Source: an uncultured Lachnospiraceae bacterium (GTDB lineage: Bacteria; Bacillota; Clostridia; Lachnospirales; Lachnospiraceae). From it: DNA of 10,566 nucleotides. The stretch's first letter is position 1, and every line of letters begins with the position of its first letter. Under the pieces are notes generated by a model. That model made no database searches. It was not told the DNA's origin and was given only the letters and a program-made list of their open reading frames with translations. The DNA lies in contig CAMWWJ010000096.1 of the NCBI GenBank assembly GCA_947177925.1, positions 1 through 10,566 of the forward strand, given 5' to 3'. Position numbers and translations under genes: made by a program. Below, piece after piece: positions 1-6,676 of the stretch.

Positions 1-1
1 T

Positions 2-943
2 GAAAACGGCGGAGCAGGCGGATGTGGCGGATTTGATTTTAACAGCGCTGATTTTGGAGACATATTCGGAGATATATTTGGAGACTTGTTTGGAGGCGGC
101 AGGAGCAGGCGCACAAGCAATGGTCCCATGAAGGGTGCCAATGTGCGTACCAGCATTCGGATCAGCTTTGAAGAAGCAGTATTTGGCGTGGAAAAGGAGA
201 TTGAACTCACTTTAAAAGACCTCTGCCCAACCTGTAAGGGAAGCGGTGCAAAGCCGGGCACTACGAAAGAAACCTGTAGCAAGTGCGGCGGAAAAGGTCA
301 GGTAGTCTTTACCCAGCAGTCCTTCTTCGGAACTATGCGGAATGTACAGACCTGTCCTGACTGTGGAGGTACAGGAAAGGTCATTAAGGAAAAGTGTGGA
401 GACTGTCACGGTACAGGATATATTGCCAGCAAGAAAAAGATTCAGGTTTCCATTCCGGCAGGTATCGATAACGGACAGAGCATCCGTATCCGGGATAAAG
501 GTGAGCCGGGCACAAACGGCGGCCCAAGAGGGGATTTGCTTGTGGAAGTGGTAGTGCAGAGACATCCTATCTTCCAAAGGCAGGATTATAATATCTTTTC
601 AACCGTTCCTGTCAGCTTTCCAGTGGCGGCTCTTGGCGGCGAGATCATGATTGATACCGTAGATGGCAAGGTCATTTATGATGTAAAGCCTGGAACCCAG
701 ACTGACACTAAGGTACGGTTAAAAGGAAAAGGTGTACCAACCCTTCGGAATAAAGAAATCAGGGGTGACCACTATGTAACACTTGTATTGCAGGTGCCTG
801 ATAAGCTGTCCCATGAAGCCAGGGAGCTGCTCAGACAGTATGATAAAGAAACAGGTAATACCTTGGAGGCGGTAAAAAATAATTCCAAGGATGAAGGGAA
901 TAAAGAAGGAAAAGAAAAAAAGAAAAAAGGGTTCTTTAAATAA
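2..943 (+). CDS. dnaJ: Chaperone protein DnaJ (Hsp40), 3' part; 5' end outside the window
   Basis: DnaJ is the cytosolic co-chaperone that delivers unfolded clients to DnaK and stimulates its ATPase. The reading frame is open from base 2, so the N-terminal J domain with its HPD motif lies upstream of the window; 313 residues remain. In order I see the Gly/Phe-rich linker (repeated FGD and GGG, about residues 1-35 of the fragment), then the four zinc-binding CxxCxGxG repeats CPTCKGSG, CSKCGGKG, CPDCGGTG and CGDCHGTG (bases 224-418), then the two C-terminal client-binding beta domains. Four complete repeats identify a full-type DnaJ rather than CbpA. The protein ends in a Lys/Glu-rich tail encoded by long A runs (about 898-930), a possible slippage-prone stretch. 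Any ATG or TTG start inside the window, such as TTG 86, is not real. In Firmicutes dnaJ usually follows dnaK and precedes prmA; here another gene follows. Confidence 0.97.
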   Translation, partial: ENGGAGGCGGFDFNSADFGDIFGDIFGDLFGGGRSRRTSNGPMKGANVRTSIRISFEEAVFGVEKEIELTLKDLCPTCKGSGAKPGTTKETCSKCGGKGQVVFTQQSFFGTMRNVQTCPDCGGTGKVIKEKCGDCHGTGYIASKKKIQVSIPAGIDNGQSIRIRDKGEPGTNGGPRGDLLVEVVVQRHPIFQRQDYNIFSTVPVSFPVAALGGEIMIDTVDGKVIYDVKPGTQTDTKVRLKGKGVPTLRNKEIRGDHYVTLVLQVPDKLSHEARELLRQYDKETGNTLEAVKNNSKDEGNKEGKEKKKKGFFK

Positions 944-961
944 AGATAAAAAAGAGTAAAG

Positions 962-1002
962 AGTGTCCTTTGAGTCTTGAAAGACTTGAAGGGCATTTTT
1001 TT
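962..1002 (+). terminator. Rho-independent terminator after dnaJ
   Basis: A long hairpin (962-977 pairing with 982-997, including several G-U pairs, tetraloop TGAA at 978-981) runs into seven T residues at 996-1002. It lies 18 bases after the dnaJ stop and should end the heat-shock operon transcript here, so that the following genes need their own promoters. Confidence 0.88.
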
Positions 1003-1234
1003 AGTGTGTATGGAGTGATATTTGCTTAAAAATAATTGAACCGGAGTTTTGTAATTGCCATGTTCCATGATGAAAGTGGGCTAAATGGATCTGAGAAGGC
1101 TGAAAACATGCCCAATACAACATATGGTATCTGCTGCCTGATTTATGTTTGTTTTATACTATATCCGGTATTATTGTAATTGCTTCTTTAATATTTCCTC
1201 TAAAATTTTCTACCAATAGAGTTCCGAAGATACA

Positions 1235-1263
1235 TTGCAATCCTGGGGATTTCGTGTTATATC
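1235..1263 (+). promoter_or_regulatory. Candidate sigma-A promoter for the Rpn nuclease gene
   Basis: TTGCAA (1235-1240) and TATATC (1258-1263) are separated by 17 bases, each matching four of six consensus positions. An alternative -10, TATACT, lies at 1267-1272 but lacks a good -35. A start near 1270 would give a leader of about 120 bases containing the inverted repeats at 1274-1319. In AT-rich DNA such matches are common, so this is tentative. Confidence 0.3.
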
Positions 1264-1375
1264 TTTTATACTAAACAAATTTTGTTACAGAAACATATAT
1301 CTGTTAGGTTTATTGTAACTTCTTTCGGCATATCGCCAATTTTTCCATAAATATGATTTGAATCACAAGAGTAGA

Positions 1376-1380
1376 AAGGA
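1376..1380 (+). promoter_or_regulatory. Ribosome binding site that decides the Rpn start
   Basis: AAGGA ends at 1380. It leaves only 2 bases before the ATG at 1383 but 8 bases before the in-frame ATG at 1389, so 1389 is the better start. Confidence 0.55.
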
Positions 1381-1388
1381 TTATGCCT

Positions 1389-2255
1389 ATGATACATGAA
1401 GATACGTTTTACACAGACCATCAAAAGTGTTCTAAGGAACAGCTTACTGGCAAACTACCCTACACCCTAACCAATGACTTTTTCTTTAAGGCATTCCTTC
1501 AAAGAAACGAAGCAGCACTACGGGGATTACTATGTGCTTTGCTTTCCATAAAACCGGAAGAAATAACTTCAGTAGTGATTATCAATCCGATTTGTGATGG
1601 AGATGTGGTGGATGATAAAACAGTGATTCTGGATCTTCGTCTTATATTAAACGACAGTCAGATTATTAATCTAGAAATGCAGGTAGAAAATTTAGGTGAT
1701 TGGCCGGAACGTTCCCTTACTTATTTGTGCCGTATGTTTGACCAGTTAAAATCCGGAGAGGCTTACATACAGGTAAAGAAAACACTACATATTGGGATTG
1801 TAGACTTTACTCCCGAAGGATTTCCGGAGATTCTTTTTTCAGAATACTTTCTTTATAATCTAAAAAACGAACATAAGTATAGTGACAAATTGGGTATTTA
1901 CATGTTACAATTGAATCAAACGGAAAACCCCGAAAATGAGAAAAATATGCCTGAAGTATACTACTGGGCAAAGCTTTTTAAGGCAACCACATGGGAGGAG
2001 ATTCAGATGTTAGCAAAGAAAAATGAAGTCATAAATCAAAGCATTGTTACTCTGAAAGAGCTTACCGCTGATGAAAAGATGCGTATGCAGATGGAAGCCA
2101 GAGAACGATATCGAAGAGATTTGTCCGCCAGTATAGCATATGGAAAACATCAGAGTGCAAAATTAATTCGTTCATTGAATGATGCTATTGCAGAAAAGGA
2201 TAATACTATTGCTAAGTTAGAGAGAAAAATTGCCCTTTTGGAAAAACAGCTGTAA
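1389..2255 (+). CDS. Rpn family recombination-promoting nuclease / putative transposase (PD-(D/E)XK)
   Basis: Rpn proteins (related to E. coli RpnA-E, formerly 'transposase_31' or PDDEXK_2 proteins) are small PD-(D/E)XK endonucleases; RpnA makes DNA breaks and raises RecA-independent recombination. Counting from the upstream ATG at 1383, I see the N-terminal family signature NDFFFKAFL (31-39), the catalytic strand ILDLRL with Asp84, and LEMQ with Glu98 and Gln100 forming the E-x-Q variant of the nuclease motif. The following WPERSLTYLCRMF and GEAYIQVKKTLHIGIVDF segments are also typical. All core acidic residues are present, so it looks intact. The last 40 residues (IAEKDNTIAKLERKIALLEKQL-like heptads) form a probable coiled coil, as is common in this family. 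The start at 1389 (288 residues) is preferred over 1383 on ribosome binding site spacing. It is a single-gene unit between two terminators, more AT-rich to the eye than its neighbours, with no terminal inverted repeats found. Its target and biological role are not deducible here. Confidence 0.85.
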   Translation: MIHEDTFYTDHQKCSKEQLTGKLPYTLTNDFFFKAFLQRNEAALRGLLCALLSIKPEEITSVVIINPICDGDVVDDKTVILDLRLILNDSQIINLEMQVENLGDWPERSLTYLCRMFDQLKSGEAYIQVKKTLHIGIVDFTPEGFPEILFSEYFLYNLKNEHKYSDKLGIYMLQLNQTENPENEKNMPEVYYWAKLFKATTWEEIQMLAKKNEVINQSIVTLKELTADEKMRMQMEARERYRRDLSASIAYGKHQSAKLIRSLNDAIAEKDNTIAKLERKIALLEKQL

Positions 2256-2349
2256 GGAATGAATCCTAAAGAAGAGGTAAAGTGAATAGGAGTAAAATGG
2301 GGAAGAGTGTAAAAACTTAATATAAAAGGGTACAATTTAAGAATCAGAC

Positions 2350-2393
2350 AGGCTCCGGCGGTTTTGGAAGGAAAAGAAAACGCAGGAGCTTTT
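2350..2393 (+). terminator. Probable terminator after the Rpn nuclease gene
   Basis: AGGCTCC (2350-2356) pairs with GGAGCTT-side bases (2385-2391), extended inward past one mismatch by GCG/CGC and, after a bulged G, by TTTT/AAAA. The loop is about 11 bases and only four T residues (2390-2393) follow before ATATAAT. The imperfect stem and short T run make it weaker than the dnaJ terminator. Confidence 0.5.
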
Positions 2394-2444
2394 ATATAAT
2401 ACAAAATTCAACTATTAAATTAACTAATATAGATTCCTTTTCCT

Positions 2445-2473
2445 TTGCGTATACGAAAGTTTTATGGTATTAT
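2445..2473 (+). promoter_or_regulatory. Candidate promoter for the membrane protein-prmA-rsmE unit
   Basis: TTGCGT (2445-2450) and TATTAT (2468-2473, five of six consensus matches) have an ideal 17-base spacer. Transcription would begin near 2480, giving a leader of about 50 bases before the ATG at 2532. That would exclude in-frame starts at 2445 (TTG) and 2472 (ATG), which overlap the promoter itself. The position after the Rpn terminator fits. Confidence 0.45.
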
Positions 2474-2518
2474 GTACACGAAAGCCATATACGGTTTTGA
2501 TTCAAACAATCAACATTT

Positions 2519-2523
2519 GGGAG
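2519..2523 (+). promoter_or_regulatory. Ribosome binding site that decides the membrane protein start
   Basis: GGGAG lies 8 bases before the ATG at 2532. The earlier in-frame starts at 2445 and 2472 have no comparable site. Confidence 0.6.
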
Positions 2524-2531
2524 AGCGGTTC

Positions 2532-4823
2532 ATGGGAAAGAAAATTGCAAAAGGGTTTTACAGCCTTTCCTATATTCTTTTTTGTGTCTTCGCAGCAGCC
2601 ATGCTTCTTTTCGGACTTGAAGTATGGAATGATGCGGAGTTTTTATTTGCGACGCAAAAAAGCATAGTGCTTGCCTTAATCGTGGCAGCAGGGGCATTCT
2701 TTTTAGGAGCCTTTTTCTTAAAGCTAAGCCATACTCTTAAAAAAATAGAAGAAAAAAAACTTTGGACATTCATAGCGTTAATAAGCATTTTCATGATTAT
2801 TTTTCAGTTCCTTGTACTGAACATGTTGGAAATCTCCTACTTGTGGGATGGAGTAAACGTATTTTCCAGCGCTGTCTCCCGGTTGAAGGGCAATGACGTG
2901 GTAGAGCTGTATTTTTCCCACTATACCAATCAGAACGGCTTTTTGGCAGTTACCTACAGCTTACTAAAAATAGGAAAGCTGTTTGGGTTGGCAGAGGCGG
3001 ACTATGTATACTATTTAAACATCTGGAACCTGATTTTTATGGATGTGGCAATAGCCTTGGCAGCGGCTATTCTTTACAGACTTCGTAAAGAAAAAAAAGC
3101 AGCCTCAGTTCTGCTGTTTCTGTTGATTACTGCCCTTAACCCATTTATTTACCTGTGGACGGCTTTTTATTACACTTCCATTCTGGTAATGCCGGTTTTC
3201 CTTGGAATCGTTTATCTGGTGCTCTGCATGGAGGGGCAGGAAAAATGGCAGATCAAAATGGGACAGACTGCCATTCTTGCAGTTCTATTTGTGCTTGGCA
3301 CAAGATTGAGACAGACCACGGTAATACTGGCGATTGCCATTATATTGGCAAAGCTTGTGGCATCGGGACTTAAAACAAAAAATGGAGCTGTCCAAAAGAA
3401 AATGAATGGGCAGGAAGCTGATGGACTTAGAAAAAAAGGTGACGTAGCTTTCAATTCAAAGAGAGGATATATGGCAGCAGCCTATACCGCTGTCTTCTGC
3501 CTTTGCTTATTTCTTACGAATTATGCATGTAAATCCTATGAAACAAGAATCAACAATTTAGACACCAAAGATACCGCATTCCCGGCAATCCACTGGATTA
3601 TGATGGGGCTTGACCATGGCGGCGAATACAACAACAGCGATGCGGATTATACCGCTTCCTTCCCTACCCATGAGGAAAAGGTGCAGGGCGATATGGAGCT
3701 GTTGACAGCCAGATTAAAGCATTTTGGCGTGAAGGGGATTTCCAAAACGTATCTTCAAAAGTTTATAAACACCTGGGTATCCGCCAGCAATGCCTATCCC
3801 TTCCGGTTGTCCGTCTGCCAGAAGTATACGGCTGCCCATGACTTGATTTTCGGGGATAAAAAGGATTTTGTAATCTACTACCATCAAATATATCAGATAT
3901 TTCTGCTGTTCTTTATCCTTTCAGGCGCTATAAGCAAATGGAGGGAGAAAAGGCCGGACAGCATTTATATCCTGCAGCTCAGCTTTCTTGGAACGATTTT
4001 ATTTCATTTGCTCTGGGAAGCAGGCCCTCTTTACAGTGTCAGCCTGCAGATTGTCTATTTTCTGATAGGAGCCTATGGCGTTTTAAGCTTTTCGACGAAG
4101 GCAGGGGCTTTTGAAATACAAAAAATGAGAGGCTATCTGATAAATGCCCTCTTTTTTATAGGAATCTGCATAACTGCCCTGTTTTTCCTATGCAATGTAA
4201 ACACCTTTACAAAGGAAACAAGGGAAAGAGAAAAAAGAGTAGTCAACCAGTATTTAGCAAGCGATAACCTGAAAATAGAAAAAGGGGAACAGGTTTCCCA
4301 GACGTTCCTGGCAACAAGGGATTTTAATTATCTCAATATCCACCTGTGCAACCATGAAAACGAAAAAAATACCTCCGTATATCAGTTGACTCTGTCCGGG
4401 GAAGAGCATGGTACGGTTTATGAAGAAACCATATATGCAAAGGACATTTTGTTAGACAGCTTTCTTATGAGAACTTTTGATACGGTTTCCATTGAGGAAC
4501 CGGAGCAGTTTACCCTGTCCTTAAAGGCATTGGAAAGCGAGGGAGACAATTTCCTGGAAATCATTTATTTTCAAATGAAGGATTACGACCCCTATACGAA
4601 AGGCACATTTGCAAAGGACGGAAAAGCCTTAAAGGGCGATATGTTCCTGATGATCAGCGAGAAAACCAATGGTTCCTATACGGGAAGAAAACTCTATGCC
4701 ATAACAGCAGGTCTTTTCTTATTGATAGAAGGGGCAGTCTGGCTGTTTGTGAAAGGCAGGAGAAAAGCGGGCCAGATAGCATCGGAACCAGATAACAACG
4801 GGAAAGGAAATCAAAGGCAATGA
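2532..4823 (+). CDS. Large polytopic membrane protein, GT-C-type glycosyltransferase-like (PMT/GT39-like)
   Basis: This 763-residue protein has about 13 hydrophobic segments. From the ATG at 2532: helices near 8-30, 45-65 and 77-99; then an acidic loop LWDGVNVF (Asp106) followed by LYFSHYTNQNG (126-136). That arrangement resembles the first extracytoplasmic loop of GT-C enzymes, which use lipid-linked sugars, where an Asp and a YFSxYxN-type motif are common. More helices follow up to about 330; an outside loop carries HWIMMGLDHGGEYNNSD (354-370), also seen in this kind of Firmicutes protein from memory. Helices resume at 450-555; a soluble, probably beta-sandwich domain covers about 560-720; and one last helix (722-740) ends in a Lys/Arg-rich tail. 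It probably transfers a sugar to a cell-envelope polymer, protein or lipid, but substrate and activity are unknown. Its stop overlaps the prmA start (ATGA, 4820-4823), so the two are likely translationally coupled. A non-enzymatic membrane role is possible. Confidence 0.6.
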   Translation: MGKKIAKGFYSLSYILFCVFAAAMLLFGLEVWNDAEFLFATQKSIVLALIVAAGAFFLGAFFLKLSHTLKKIEEKKLWTFIALISIFMIIFQFLVLNMLEISYLWDGVNVFSSAVSRLKGNDVVELYFSHYTNQNGFLAVTYSLLKIGKLFGLAEADYVYYLNIWNLIFMDVAIALAAAILYRLRKEKKAASVLLFLLITALNPFIYLWTAFYYTSILVMPVFLGIVYLVLCMEGQEKWQIKMGQTAILAVLFVLGTRLRQTTVILAIAIILAKLVASGLKTKNGAVQKKMNGQEADGLRKKGDVAFNSKRGYMAAAYTAVFCLCLFLTNYACKSYETRINNLDTKDTAFPAIHWIMMGLDHGGEYNNSDADYTASFPTHEEKVQGDMELLTARLKHFGVKGISKTYLQKFINTWVSASNAYPFRLSVCQKYTAAHDLIFGDKKDFVIYYHQIYQIFLLFFILSGAISKWREKRPDSIYILQLSFLGTILFHLLWEAGPLYSVSLQIVYFLIGAYGVLSFSTKAGAFEIQKMRGYLINALFFIGICITALFFLCNVNTFTKETREREKRVVNQYLASDNLKIEKGEQVSQTFLATRDFNYLNIHLCNHENEKNTSVYQLTLSGEEHGTVYEETIYAKDILLDSFLMRTFDTVSIEEPEQFTLSLKALESEGDNFLEIIYFQMKDYDPYTKGTFAKDGKALKGDMFLMISEKTNGSYTGRKLYAITAGLFLLIEGAVWLFVKGRRKAGQIASEPDNNGKGNQRQ

Positions 4824-5881
4824 AATGGAAAAAACTGACGATTAAGACAATCACATCTGCGGAAGACATCATTATTTCCACCTTATATGATATCGGTCTG
4901 GAAGGAGCGCAGATTGAAGACAATGTTCCTTTAACAGCATGGGAAAAGGAGCAGATGTTCGTGGATATTCCACCAATGGAAAAAGAAGATGACGGCATTG
5001 CCTATCTGAATTTCTTTGTGGAGGTGCCGACGGAACAGGAAGCAACCGGAGCCGAAGGCGCAGGAGTGGCAGCAATGCAGCCGGGATTATCCGAAGGTGT
5101 GGACAACTCCTATATGCCGGTTAGCGGTGGCAAATCTGTTGATATGGAGCAATTGATAAAGCAGGTGGAAGAAGAGCTGAATGATTTGCGAAGCTTTATG
5201 GATATTGGTGAAGGCACCATAACAGTTTCGGAGACGGAAGACAAGGACTGGATCAATAACTGGAAGGAATATTTCCACCAGTTTGCTATAGACGATTTAC
5301 TTGTGATTCCATCCTGGGAAGAGGTAAAGGAAGAATATAAAGGGAAAAAGCTTCTGCACATCGACCCGGGAACTGCTTTTGGCACAGGAATGCATGAGAC
5401 CACACAACTATGTATTCGGCAGATTAAGAAATTTGTCACAAAGGATACGAAACTTTTGGATGTTGGAACCGGAAGCGGTATTTTGGGAATCGTTTCCCTG
5501 CTCTATGGAGGAAAAAGCGTGGTAGGGACGGATTTAGACCCCTGTGCAATAGAAGCAGTGGCGGAAAATCTGGAAGCGAACCGGATTTCAGGGGAAGCCT
5601 TTACCATGATGATTGGAAATATCATTACGGAAAAGGAAATTCAGGACCGGGTTGGTTATGGAGATTATGATATAGCCGTGGCTAACATACTGGCAGAAGT
5701 GCTTGTTCCCCTCACCCCGGTAATCGTAAACCATTTGAAACAGGGAGGTATTTATATTACCTCCGGCATTATTGCTGAAAAGGAACAACTGGTGGTGGAA
5801 ACGGTGAAACAGGCAGGGCTTACGTTGGTGGAAGTGACCCGTCAGGGCGAATGGGTTAGTGTGACTGCAAGGAAAGAGTGA
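4820..5881 (+). CDS. prmA: Ribosomal protein L11 methyltransferase PrmA
   Basis: PrmA uses S-adenosylmethionine to trimethylate lysines and the N-terminus of ribosomal protein L11 in the cytosol. The N-terminal substrate-recognition domain (about 1-65) begins MKWKKLTIKT. The linker helix region contains DKDWINNWKEYF (141-152), close to the family's W...WK motif. The catalytic part shows DPGTAFGTGMHETT (182-195, family form DPGxAFGTGxHxTT), the SAM-binding DVGTGSGILGI (214-224), the acidic end of strand 2 (TDLDP, 237-241) and VANILA (287-292). At 353 residues it is longer than the usual 290-320. The surplus is a low-complexity, Gly/Ala/Glu-rich stretch at about 70-108 in the domain linker. The start overlaps the stop of the membrane protein gene by four bases (ATGA); AAAGGA at 4803-4808 can serve as ribosome binding site. 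rsmE follows after four bases, so the genes form one operon. Confidence 0.96.
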   Translation: MKWKKLTIKTITSAEDIIISTLYDIGLEGAQIEDNVPLTAWEKEQMFVDIPPMEKEDDGIAYLNFFVEVPTEQEATGAEGAGVAAMQPGLSEGVDNSYMPVSGGKSVDMEQLIKQVEEELNDLRSFMDIGEGTITVSETEDKDWINNWKEYFHQFAIDDLLVIPSWEEVKEEYKGKKLLHIDPGTAFGTGMHETTQLCIRQIKKFVTKDTKLLDVGTGSGILGIVSLLYGGKSVVGTDLDPCAIEAVAENLEANRISGEAFTMMIGNIITEKEIQDRVGYGDYDIAVANILAEVLVPLTPVIVNHLKQGGIYITSGIIAEKEQLVVETVKQAGLTLVEVTRQGEWVSVTARKE

Positions 5882-5885
5882 GAAC

Positions 5886-6626
5886 ATGTATCAATTTTTT
5901 GTATCCCCGGAGCAGATTCAGGGCAATCGGATCATCATCAGCGGAAAAGACGTAAACCACATCAAAAATGTGTTGCGAATGAAGACCGGTGAGGAAATAA
6001 ACGTAAAGACCGGCATGGACGGAAAGGAATACCGTTGCGGGATTTGGGAATTTACAGAGGATGAAGTCATTTGTGAGCTTTACTTTATAAAGGAAGAGGA
6101 TGTGGAGCTTCCGGTAAAGGTCTATTTGTTTCAGGGGCTTCCAAAGTCTGATAAAATGGAATGGATTATACAAAAGGCGGTAGAGCTTGGGGTTTATGAG
6201 ATTATTCCTGTGGCATCCAAACGTGCCGTGGTGAAGCTGGATGAAAAGAAGGCAAAAAGCAAGGTGGCAAGATGGCAGGGCATTTCCGAAGCAGCAGCCA
6301 AACAAAGCAAAAGAGCCGTTATCCCACAGGTCACTCTCCCTATGTCATTTCGGGAAGCGCTTGCTTACTGCAGGGACATGGATGTAAAGCTGATTCCCTA
6401 CGAGCTTGCAAAGAATATGGAACAGACCAGAAAAGCCATAGAAGGCATTGAAAAAAATCAATCTGTTGCAGTGTTCATCGGGCCGGAAGGCGGCTTTGCG
6501 GAAGAAGAGATCAAGGAAGCCAAAGAAGCGGGCATGCTTCCCATCACTCTGGGAAAACGGATTCTTCGGACGGAAACAGCAGGCATGTGTGTACTTGCCT
6601 TCCTTTTGTATCAGTTGGAAGAATAA
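5886..6626 (+). CDS. rsmE: 16S rRNA (uracil1498-N3)-methyltransferase RsmE
   Basis: RsmE methylates N3 of U1498 in helix 44 of 16S rRNA, using SAM, on the assembled 30S subunit. At 246 residues it has normal length. The N-terminal PUA-like RNA-binding domain (about 1-70, starting MYQFFVS and containing HIKNVLRMKTGEEI) is followed by a SPOUT-class knotted domain. The family motifs KSDKMEWIIQKAVELGV (87-103), EAAAKQSKRAVIP (135-147), FIGPEGGF (197-204) and LGKRILRTETA (222-232) are all present, the last two forming the SAM-binding trefoil knot. The ribosome binding site AAGGAAAG (5869-5876) lies inside the end of prmA, 9 bases before ATG. prmA-rsmE adjacency is conserved across Firmicutes. Confidence 0.97.
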   Translation: MYQFFVSPEQIQGNRIIISGKDVNHIKNVLRMKTGEEINVKTGMDGKEYRCGIWEFTEDEVICELYFIKEEDVELPVKVYLFQGLPKSDKMEWIIQKAVELGVYEIIPVASKRAVVKLDEKKAKSKVARWQGISEAAAKQSKRAVIPQVTLPMSFREALAYCRDMDVKLIPYELAKNMEQTRKAIEGIEKNQSVAVFIGPEGGFAEEEIKEAKEAGMLPITLGKRILRTETAGMCVLAFLLYQLEE

Positions 6627-6642
6627 TGGCATATATTATCAT
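6615..6642 (+). promoter_or_regulatory. Weak candidate promoter for the desulfurase-thiI pair
   Basis: TTGGAA (6615-6620, overlapping the end of rsmE) and TATCAT (6637-6642, five of six matches) are 16 bases apart. Transcription would start in the 50-base gap before the desulfurase gene. No terminator follows rsmE, so read-through from the upstream operon is equally possible. Confidence 0.27.
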
Positions 6643-6676
6643 AAGGTGACGGATAAAGGAATAGGAAGGAAAAGCA

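Larger units (their letters stand above)
1003..1382. other. AT-rich intergenic stretch without a recognisable gene
   Basis: These 380 bases between the dnaJ terminator and the nuclease gene have no plausible reading frame and no tRNA or riboswitch that I recognise. They hold a weak promoter candidate (1235-1263) and a cluster of short inverted repeats near the nuclease gene: AACAAA/TTTGTT at 1274-1286, GTTACA/TGTAAC (1284-1289 with 1314-1319), and ACAGA/TCTGT nested inside the latter. These could be an operator or a leader structure, or chance in AT-rich DNA. The rest looks featureless, perhaps decayed sequence. Confidence 0.5.

Noticed and set aside
212..577. 121-codon open frame on the minus strand opposite dnaJ
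   Set aside because: It runs antisense to the zinc-finger region of dnaJ; no support beyond being open.
1003..1382. Riboswitch, T-box or CRISPR-like element in the long intergenic stretch
   Set aside because: No regularly spaced repeats, no T-box core sequence and no recognisable aptamer motif; the inverted repeats are short and AT-rich.
1003..2444. Rpn region as a complete insertion sequence with terminal inverted repeats and target duplication
   Set aside because: I compared the flanks by eye and found no matching terminal inverted repeats or direct repeats; the PDDEXK_2 'transposase' label alone does not imply a transposon.
2445..2531. Upstream TTG or ATG starts that would lengthen the membrane protein by up to 29 residues
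   Set aside because: They overlap the candidate promoter and lack a ribosome binding site; the ATG at 2532 has GGGAG at proper spacing and opens directly into the first membrane helix.
5856..6305. 149-codon open frame on the minus strand opposite prmA/rsmE
   Set aside because: It overlaps two certain genes with full family motifs; the composition is that of an antisense shadow.
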